The translations under genes and the position numbers were made by a program. Below, in pieces: positions 56,685-64,000 of a stretch of DNA of 64,000 nt. Positions within the stretch are counted from its first letter, which is position 1. Each line of letters starts with the position of its first letter. This DNA comes from Paralichthys olivaceus. Taxonomy: Eukaryota > Chordata > Actinopteri > Pleuronectiformes > Paralichthyidae. The stretch is from NCBI RefSeq assembly GCF_024713975.1, contig NC_091104.1:8947580-9011579 (forward strand), written 5' to 3'. The notes beneath the pieces are model-generated. The model searched no databases, was not told the DNA's origin, and worked only from the letters and a program-made list of their open reading frames with translations.

Positions 56685-57518
56685 TCACAAACATTTCAGA
56701 ACATAGAAGTTGCAGGAAGTCCCCCGGGGACAGCTGCACAGGGTGCCAATACGCGCGCCTTTACGCACGGCACATGGCTCCCCTGCGTCACACTGGGAAG
56801 ACAAAAACAACATCGATACAGGAAAATTACATTTTTGAAGATCATGACCTAAGAAAATATGTTTTTAAAGTCATTTTTGCATCTCAATCCAAAAGTACTT
56901 CGCCCAGATACAAAGTCATCAAAGTTCAATGGCTGACTGAACGAATCCTTAGTCCTCTCCAAAATGTTTCTAGCCTGACGTGTTTCTAAATAACAATAAT
57001 GCCACTAAGAAAAGACAATAATCCAAAGAAGTAACTGAAACAGATTCACAGAGCTGAAAATGATCATATTTAAAGCTGATTCAATATCATTTCTTTGTTT
57101 ACTTACCGAGGGCAGCCAGCCAAGCTTTTTCTCAGAGGGCATCTCCTTACTCCTCAGCTTCTCCAGCACTTCTTGCAACGCGTCAATCTACACAGGGATA
57201 CGGTATTTAGTTTTGAGAAAGAAACCATGCTTTTAAAACTCAACACGATGTGACCCCTGTGAGGAGAACAGACATGCTGGGTATAGATCTTCGATGCCTG
57301 TGCTATAAGATAAGTTGTATGAACAATCTAATGTTTCATGAATCCATCTGAAACCCTTTCACATGTCCCATGTCTCTCACCAGGTCTTTCTCCTGTTGTC
57401 TTTTTGGCGAGAAATCCAACGAGCGCGTCTCGAGTGAAGAGTCTCCCTCCGCACGAGCGAGCCACAGGTACGCGCAGCAGCAGGTGACCGCGAGGAGGAG
57501 AGCTCGTGCGCTGACCAT
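56685..57518 (-). CDS. Cocaine- and amphetamine-regulated transcript (CART)-type neuropeptide precursor
   Basis: Three minus-strand exons, 57381-57518, 57107-57187 and 56685-56792, give 108 residues, the three-exon plan of CART genes. A signal peptide occupies about residues 1-23 ([18 protein letters not shown]). [11 protein letters not shown] (47-57) is the conserved pro-region helix. The C-terminal domain has six cysteines at 74, 80, 92, 94, 100 and 107 in the CART spacing, with [20 protein letters not shown] and CPRGTSCN. Pairs KR (39-40) and KK (66-67) are candidate prohormone convertase sites. CART peptides are secreted regulators of appetite, reward and stress. Teleosts have several cart genes. 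I leave the symbol empty because the number is uncertain, though the position beside map1s is diagnostic (see findings). The gene is upstream of map1s on the same strand. Confidence 0.95.
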
Positions 57519-57617
57519 GGTGCTGAAACACAGGCAGGAGGAGGAAGAGGAGGAGGAAGGGTCCTTGTCTTCAGCAGGTGGAGGGTCTGGAGGGTCTCCT
57601 GGACAGAGATCCCCCTC

Positions 57618-57623
57618 TTTATA
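57618..57623 (-). promoter_or_regulatory. TATA box of the CART-type gene
   Basis: TATAAA on the minus strand, 100 bases upstream of the ATG at 57518. It implies a start near 57590 and a short 5' UTR of about 70 bases. It fits a cell-type-restricted, inducible peptide gene. Confidence 0.75.
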
Positions 57624-57639
57624 GCTGCTGCTCCAGTGC

Positions 57640-58824
57640 TGTTGACATCAGCCGGCCTCTGAAATATTCATGGAGACTCTGACATGGGTGACACCACTCA
57701 GCACCTTTGTATCTTCAACAGGAAGGTGGTTAGATGTGGGTTTACATTTGATAAAACATATTTGACCAAGTATAGTTGTTTGATTTAAAAATCATTTCCC
57801 ACTCATCTTTTGTTCTCGCTTCCGATCTTTTTAAGTTGAGCCATAGAATAAAATATCAAGTTTCAATCAAGTTTGAAATCAGAAAAATTGGTATTTTCTT
57901 TCAATATTAAATTAAATGACTAATTGTTTGCAAAACAACCATTTCAGTTACACATGTATCTGACTCACTGATGAGTCATTTCGCTGTGTCAGAAATCACC
58001 ACACACAGCGAAGAAAAGAACCACCCAATAAAAAGTGAATCAGATTAAGAAATAGACTAATCTAGAAAATCCACATCGTGGGGAGGGGGTGCCTTGTATA
58101 AATGCAGATTCCTCCCTTCTTTGTTTAGCTGCTAATCTTTTCTGTCCATCTTCTTGTGTCACCTCTGTTCAATAAAGCATAAATCAGACCTGCAGGTTGA
58201 CCCACACTGACATCAATCTACAATCAGGATCCAATTTCCTTTCATTGGAATAACCTTTAGGACCCCCTAAGCAATGTGTGTGTGTGTGTGTGTGTGTGTG
58301 TCTGACTATGAGAGACCATACGTCAGTGGCAAGTCATGTTACCCCTGAGGGACCATTACTCCATCATTTGGTCATGATCTCCTCCACTGTCTCATGGGGT
58401 GAAAAAGCTAATATCAGTAGAACAGAGGTAATTACAAAAAGCTTCTTGCCCCTCCAGTGATATGCAATGAAATATGTTAAGGTGTAATTTCAGGCTGATT
58501 TAGTTTGACACCATTTTAACTTTTGTTTGCCTGTACATAACATAACACCAATAAACATGCTGCTAAGCTGGTGGAACAGTCATGGATTGTTTGGTTCAGG
58601 CACAAAAGAGAAAGACTGTGGTTGAGATTAAAAATAAATGTGTTAGTTGACATGGTTACAGGAGTGTTTGAAGTTGGGGCGAGGGGCCATTCCCTTGAAA
58701 TCAACAGCTTTAAAACTATGATTGAAATGACATATAAAGCATGACTTGTTTCTTCTGATCATGCCTGATAGCAGTCTGCAGATGCTTTATTTACAGCTGC
58801 ATGCTGCACACATGATGACACTGG
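57640..58824. other. Intergenic stretch between the CART-type gene and the yju2 exon copy
   Basis: AT-rich with one (GT)n tract at about 58275-58301. No exon was recognised. The 5' regulatory DNA of the CART-type gene is presumably on its left side. Confidence 0.5.
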
Positions 58825-59030
58825 CTAAATGGTTTTCATCTTCGGCCAGGTGTTGGAGAAGCGCACACAGGATTCCAAGATGGAGATGGAGGTTTTACAG
58901 AATCTCCAGGAGCTGAAGGAGCTGAACCAGAGGCAGGCTCCGGTGGACTTCGAGGGAATGATCAGCCAGTACAGAGAGCTGGAGAAGAGAGGGAGGGAAT
59001 ATAAGTAGTTTTCCAGCCTTCTTAAGACTG
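58825..59030 (+). pseudogene. Partial duplicate of yju2 exon 5 with flanking intron
   Basis: The sequence from about 58825 repeats the end of yju2 intron 4 (ggttttcatcttcggccag), then the exon from 58850. It runs open for 52 codons ([20 protein letters not shown] onwards) to a TAG at 59006. After gggagggaa it jumps to sequence matching yju2 intron 5 (ataagtagt.. cttaagact, compare 60998-61030), having lost about 115 bases of exon end and intron. I count about ten differences over 150 exon bases against 60734-60880. It has no upstream exons and no usable donor, so it is a stranded fragment of the host's own gene. It lies about 370 bases before the yju2 start codon. Confidence 0.9.
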
Positions 59031-59269
59031 CATGGCCACTACACCACTAGTTTAAGTAGGTCAGCATTGTTTACTCACATAATTCAATCATAGGATATTT
59101 CAGAATACAGCTTCAACAGAATATTTATTTTTCCTTCACTTGTTGTCTTTTTCAAGCCTAAAAAAAAATTATATGACAGGTTGAAAACATAATTTAATTT
59201 AAAATATGTTGTTGTGAGTTATCGTCGCTTCTGCAGCAGCGGAACATTCTTACTTTGAACTACTTTTAC

Positions 59270-59397
59270 AGCCGGACGCTAAAAAAAAGACACGGATAAG
59301 CGGAAGTTGCCTAGTGGTCCACTTCCTGCTGGATTAGCTCTCGGCGCACTTCCTCCTCTGTTTCTCTCTCGTCGTTTGGTTTCTAGCAAAAGCAACA
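59270..59397 (+). promoter_or_regulatory. yju2: yju2 promoter with ETS-type sites
   Basis: Upstream of the ATG at 59398 are ggaagt at 59302-59307 and two inverted copies, acttcc at 59321-59326 and 59348-59353. The sequence has no TATA box and carries pyrimidine-rich sequence near the start. This is the usual layout of a housekeeping gene driven by ETS/GABP factors. Binding is inferred. Confidence 0.5.
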
Positions 59398-61880
59398 ATG
59401 TCCGAAAGAAAAGTGTTGAATGTAAGTACAGGCTCCACCGTGTGTCGTCGTGTGACGAACTGTGAGAGTACAGTTAGCTGTTAGCTGTGAAGCTCTGAGG
59501 CTAAGTGTGCTGTAGCTAACAGTAACTGTATCTGTTCACATCAGACCTTAAAGTACATTAAGAGTTTGTTCTGAATTTTAAAAATGCTTTGTCGCTATCG
59601 ACATCGGTTTGTGTAATTGTCTGTTGTTTAGTAATTACAAGATTCCCAGTGTCTTACATTTGTGTTTTGTCCTCCACAGAAATACTACCCTCCGGATTTC
59701 GATCCGTCCAAAATCCCAAAGCTCAAACTCCCCAAGGATCGACAGTATGTGGTGAGATTGATGGCTCCATTCAATATGAGGTAAGTCTGTCAGCAACAGT
59801 GTTACTCATCTGTACATCATCATCATATCCATAAACAACAACAACAACAACAGCAGCAGGTTTAAATTTGCACACAACCGTTCCTATAACTTCCCCAGTC
59901 AGTACTTACGATTGGAAAACTATGTCGTGGGGATTTCATTTGTAAACAAGTCTGTACGGTCTTGTTGCTCATTGGTCAACACACAGAGACATTTGAAATT
60001 AGTCACTTATACTTTGCGTGCTGAGATATTTTCACAAAGACACTCAGGCACTCCATTAAAGAACATATTAAAGTGAGAACAGCCTCAATACATAAATTAA
60101 GTTTTTGCTAGTTTGCTAGTTTCATTGCGAGACAAAAGAGTCGCTTTGATTTTAGTTGTATTTACAGTTCGAACAGGGCAAGCTCTAAACGAAGAGGACT
60201 TTCTGATTCTATAAATGAGTCCTCAAGGTTCAATCTGGTTGTTTGCAGGTGTAAAACATGTGGCGAGTACATCTACAAGGGGAAGAAGTTCAATGCACGC
60301 AAAGAGACGATTCAGAATGAGCTGTACATGGGACTGCCAATCTTCCGTTTCTACATCAAATGTACTCGGTGTCTTGCTGAGATTACTTTTAAGGTACATT
60401 TTTAATTTCTTATCATTAAGTATTTTACTGAAAGCAGACAAAACAAGCACTTTGGTCGTGACATCTTCAGCATAAAATAGTGTCTTGCATTCCCATATCT
60501 CTCGTAGACTGATCCAGTAAACACAGATTACGCTATGGAGCATGGTGCAACACGTAACTTCCAAGCAGAGAAACTAATTGAGGAGGAGGAGAAGAGAATC
60601 CAGCAGGAGAGAGAAGAGGAGGAACTCAACAACCCCATGAAGGTCGGTGCATAAACATCAGCCTTTTATTGTGTTATTGGGCAGCATTCAGGCATTTGCC
60701 ATGAGATGCTTAATGGTTTCCATCTTCGGCCAGGTGTTGGAGAACCGCACAAAGGATTCCAAGATGGAGATGGAGGTTTTAGAGAATCTCCAGGAGTTGA
60801 AGGAGCTGAACCAGAGGCAGGCTCAGGTGGACTTCGAGGGAATGATCGGCCAGTACAGACAACTGGAGAAGAGGGAGAGGGAACGAGAGAAAGAAGAGGA
60901 TGAGCAAGAAACCAAGTTAGTGTGTAAGGTTGAAAAAGACAATGGGCAGTAAAGAAAATGTAAAACTTTAATATTTTAAGTCTATTCCATGAATAAATAT
61001 AAGTAGTTTGCCTTCGTTCTTAAGACTACATGATCTCCTATTGACCTGATCTCTGCCCATGTCTTGATATGTTTTGTCGCATTCATTCTTATGAACAAAG
61101 AACTGATTTAGAAATTGTTTCTCAGGGACATGTTGGAGCGAGCCCTCGTGAAAAGACTGAGAGATTCTGACTCTGAATCGGAGAAAGAAGAAGAGGAGAG
61201 CAGTGGCTCGCAGTCAAACAAGTCCAGCGCGGACAAACCAACTGACATCCTCACTACTTACAAACCCACAGAGACACAGGTTTGTATGGCCACTCACATA
61301 AAAACAGTAGATGTGTCAGTAGTGTGGAATTACCAGCTTTGTAGTTACAAGTGTAACATGTGTTATGAAGATGCAGCTAAATAGAAAAGCTGTGAATATT
61401 AGATTGTCTCATGCTGTGTTTCTACAGGGAGCCTCAGCTGGAGGGGTGAAGAAAGCCAAGCTGGAGAGCTGGGAGAAGAGTGTGGGGACACTGGGTGGTG
61501 TAAAAGCTCTGGGGTCCCTGGTGGTGCGAAAGAAACCAACAGCAGCTGTCAACAAACCCAGTCCAGTGGTGGCTACTGCTGCTCCATCGTCACACACAGG
61601 TAACACATCAGGTTCTCAGTTTATGACATGAGCTCATGGATACTATTAATGATCTGATTCATGAGAAATCTGAGACATTATTTGATTTGTTTGCTTTATG
61701 TCCTCACCATCGTATGATTTCAAAATCTCTTTTATTCTTTTATCTTGTTTTACAGATTCACAGGCATCGAAGACGGCTGAGTCTCCAAATGCTTCAAAGC
61801 CAGTAACCACGCAAAATAGCTCTTCGTCTCTCAGCCTGCTGGGGGCGTATTCAGACAGTGACAGCAATGACAGCGACTGA
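59398..61880 (+). CDS. yju2: YJU2 splicing factor homolog (CCDC94)
   Basis: Eight exons: 59398-59421, 59680-59780, 60249-60393, 60508-60642, 60734-60915, 61126-61279, 61428-61599, 61756-61880. They give 345 residues in frame (human 323). Start [20 protein letters not shown] is hallmark YJU2. Two CxxC pairs, CKTC (about 43-46) and CTRC (about 80-83), form the zinc site. A charged coiled-coil region follows ([20 protein letters not shown] and on), then a Ser/Glu-rich stretch and the C-terminal [21 protein letters not shown]2 joins the spliceosome at activation and helps branching by contacting the branch helix near the active site; the C-terminal tail is poorly conserved. Exon 5 ends at a GTTAGT donor that splits a lysine codon. 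Identification is very sure. Confidence 0.97.
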
Positions 61881-62160
61881 GCGGAAGATTACTTGAGTGA
61901 TTGACACACAATTATATGAGTGACGCAGAAATGAATGCGATGAGATGGACTTCTTTGTACTGCACAAAATTGTGTTAAACCAGTTTATAGGTCTACCCCA
62001 TGAAAACTTTTCTGTAAAGAAGTGACTGATGGACTGTCAGGAACAGAAATTGTATTGTCTGTTGTCAAAATCCAGTGAAACCAAAATAATCTTCCGCAGC
62101 AGATCCACTTGTTTATTGACCTGTTTTTGTTGAGAATTTTACCTATTAAAAAAAAAAAAA
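61881..62160 (+). other. yju2: yju2 3' untranslated region
   Basis: It ends at ATTAAA, 62145-62150, followed directly by an A-run of about 16 bases, giving a 3' UTR of about 280 bases. Confidence 0.6.
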
Positions 62161-63290
62161 AAGTCAGTTTTTAATGTTTATTAAAATCTGTTTAACTGTA
62201 ACAGTTTAGTTCTTGTAATATTTTTTACATTTTGCCACACCTCAACATTCTGACTTACTTAATGTGAAGTGATGATTCTATGATCTCCTGGTTATTCACC
62301 ATCAAATGTAGGTCATAACAACAGGAAAATTAAATATTACCTACAAGCCTTTGGGTGCTGAAAAGGGTGAAATGAGCTTCTGTAAAAGCAGTGGCAGTGT
62401 TTCATATAATTAATATTGTAATTTTATGTAATTCATCATAAGCCCTGAGGACAGAGTGGTTCTCATCATGTTTGTTTTTCAGTTGGGGGAAATACAGGTG
62501 TTTTGTTCAAGTTATTCAACCATTATCTATTCTAGTGATCCTTTCTTTGCTTAGAATTAACTGCAGATCCACAAACGTTTTATGCTATGTCCAGATCATA
62601 TTGCTTTATTGGATGCAGTCTGTAGATGCTGATATTTTGCAGTATTTTTTTTTATCGAAACATTAATTTATTTAACCAACATTTTCACTAAAAACTGTGA
62701 AATTAAATTGTTGTATTTGACAATAGAAAAACAGTATTTCTCAGCCCACCAACACCTCTTTATTAAAACAAATCCTTTAAATCAGAACAACTTAGCAATT
62801 CAAAATAATGACTTAGAGATGATGAATGTGTGAATTGTTGTTTTCTTTACCCTAGAATGGACTTTTATATTTAAATACTTTAAAATTACATCGGGAGCAG
62901 GTCCTCTCTACATCTTGATTTACCATCTCATGATCCTGGTTTACCATCTGATTATTTCATAATTCAAATTTAATATCTGACATTCTAGATGTATTTAACA
63001 TTGTTTCACTATGATCATTTCGATTTATTATCTTATAATAAGTACTTTTAATTCAGCAGCACCCATCCTGGTTTTCTTTCACTGGCAGAAATAAAACATA
63101 AACTGGAGAAATAGATTAATCAGTGAATAAGTAATGATAATAAGTGTGTAAACGTTCCTGAAACTACATGTTATATAGATTTACATCATGTTTACATGTG
63201 AGGAGCAGACTCATGTGGCCCCACATTTAAAGTCGACCCAGCAACAAAACACCGTCCACTCCCCTTTAAGGCAGCCGGAGACTGTTGTGT
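62161..63290. other. AT-rich intergenic stretch after yju2
   Basis: No gene or strong repeat was recognised. Composition is very AT-rich until about 63190, where it switches to CpG-rich sequence. Confidence 0.55.
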
Positions 63291-63469
63291 CGGGGACGGT
63301 GTGACTCTGCCCCGCGGTCCGCTGCTCTGCTCCGGTCCGGCTAACGTTAGCTGCCCGACCGATTTCACGGACAACGATGTCTTGTCTCCGGGGCCCGGTA
63401 ACGTCGAACGGAAACACCGGATGGTAGAACCCGAAGAAAACACAACAGCCGTCAATGCAGAGAAAGAGG
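63230..63469 (+). CDS. First exon of an unidentified gene running off the right edge
   Basis: A sharp switch to CpG-rich sequence (ccgcggtccgctgctctgctccggtccgg in parts) suggests a promoter/first exon. The ATG at 63421 opens 16 codons plus one base (MVEPEENTTAVNAEKE, then G) to a good donor, agagg|gtgagc, after 63469. An in-frame upstream ATG at 63301 would add 40 residues (beginning MTLPRGPLL). An out-of-frame ATG at 63377 opens a short frame that stops at about 63427. I cannot recognise the protein from so little. The alternative is a non-coding first exon. Confidence 0.45.
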
Positions 63470-64000
63470 GTGAGCTCAGGACGCGTCGACGTTAGCTTCA
63501 CTTAGCCAACTTAGCTTCGGCACATTCACACATGAGCTATCGTCCATTCTGCGGATTTGCACCACGTCTTCTTCTCGCGTGGGAAACACAACTGTACGAT
63601 TATTCTCACACGTTCGTCTCGTCATGTTTAATTCAGAATCAAACGCTTTAATTAACTGGTAAGATTAACTAATTGATTGAACCCCCCCCCCTCAGATTTA
63701 CCCGAGATGCTAACTAGCAATTGTTAAATGGTTGCTGTGATTTGCGGGAATCGATCGAAATCACACCGTCCGCTTTCCCCCAGGGTCAAAGCTGTAATAG
63801 TTATAAACGTGGAAGTATTTTCTCTGGACCTGTTGATTAATCTTTCATGGTCAATGTGTGTCAACCAGTGTGGGCTAACTAATGCTAACTAGGGCTAACT
63901 AATGCAAACAAAAGCACTGAGTACAACTCCCAGCTGCTGCTGTGCTATCAGGCTACCAAGCTAACCGGAGATTAATAACTCACAGTTTATTCTTTCAAAC
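63470..64000 (+). other. Presumed first intron of the right-edge gene
   Basis: Non-coding, with a C-run near 63682-63691 and repeated 'gctaact' words at about 63873-63903. Nothing else is recognised. Confidence 0.4.

Overview
The window reads as nuclear DNA from a ray-finned fish, probably a percomorph teleost. The genes are compact, multi-exon and vertebrate, with GT-AG introns. Microsatellites are dense, and short interspersed repeats of types common in teleost genomes occur throughout. I found no bacterial-type operons, CRISPR arrays, or retroviral or Polinton remains.

Layout from left to right. (1) 1-6.2 kb: the 3' four coding exons of a REEP5/6-family gene (best fit reep6, + strand), with its first exon off the left edge. 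(2) 8.0-22.0 kb: diras1 (+), a small Ras-like GTPase. It has a probable non-coding first exon near 8.2 kb, a 10 kb first intron, two coding exons at 18.3-19.1 kb and a long 3' UTR. (3) 22-28.6 kb: repeat-rich intergenic DNA. (4) 28.6-38.7 kb: gng7 (+), a G-protein gamma subunit, with likely non-coding exons at 28.8 and 31.9 kb, two coding exons at 33.1-33.6 kb and a long 3' UTR. (5) 40.4-43.1 kb: gadd45b (-), four exons and a TATA promoter. (6) 47.5-55.9 kb: map1s (-), ten coding exons totalling 1346 codons plus stop. (7) 56.3-57.6 kb: a CART-type neuropeptide precursor (-), three exons and a TATA box. (8) 58.8-59.0 kb: a stranded partial copy of one yju2 exon. (9) 59.4-62.2 kb: yju2/ccdc94 (+), eight exons. 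(10) 63.2-64 kb: the CpG-rich first exon of an unidentified + strand gene that leaves the window.

The genes do not form one pathway. They look like a conserved synteny block corresponding to human 19p13 (REEP6, DIRAS1, GNG7, GADD45B, MAP1S and YJU2 are all on 19p). Several are neuronal: DIRAS1, GNG7, MAP1S and CART. The most informative arrangement is the CART gene directly upstream of map1s on the same strand. This mirrors CARTPT-MAP1B on human 5q13 and suggests the fish keep a whole-genome-duplication copy of CART that mammals lack on chromosome 19. Splice sites below were placed by reading-frame phase: every internal junction of diras1, gng7, gadd45b, map1s, cart and yju2 keeps frame.
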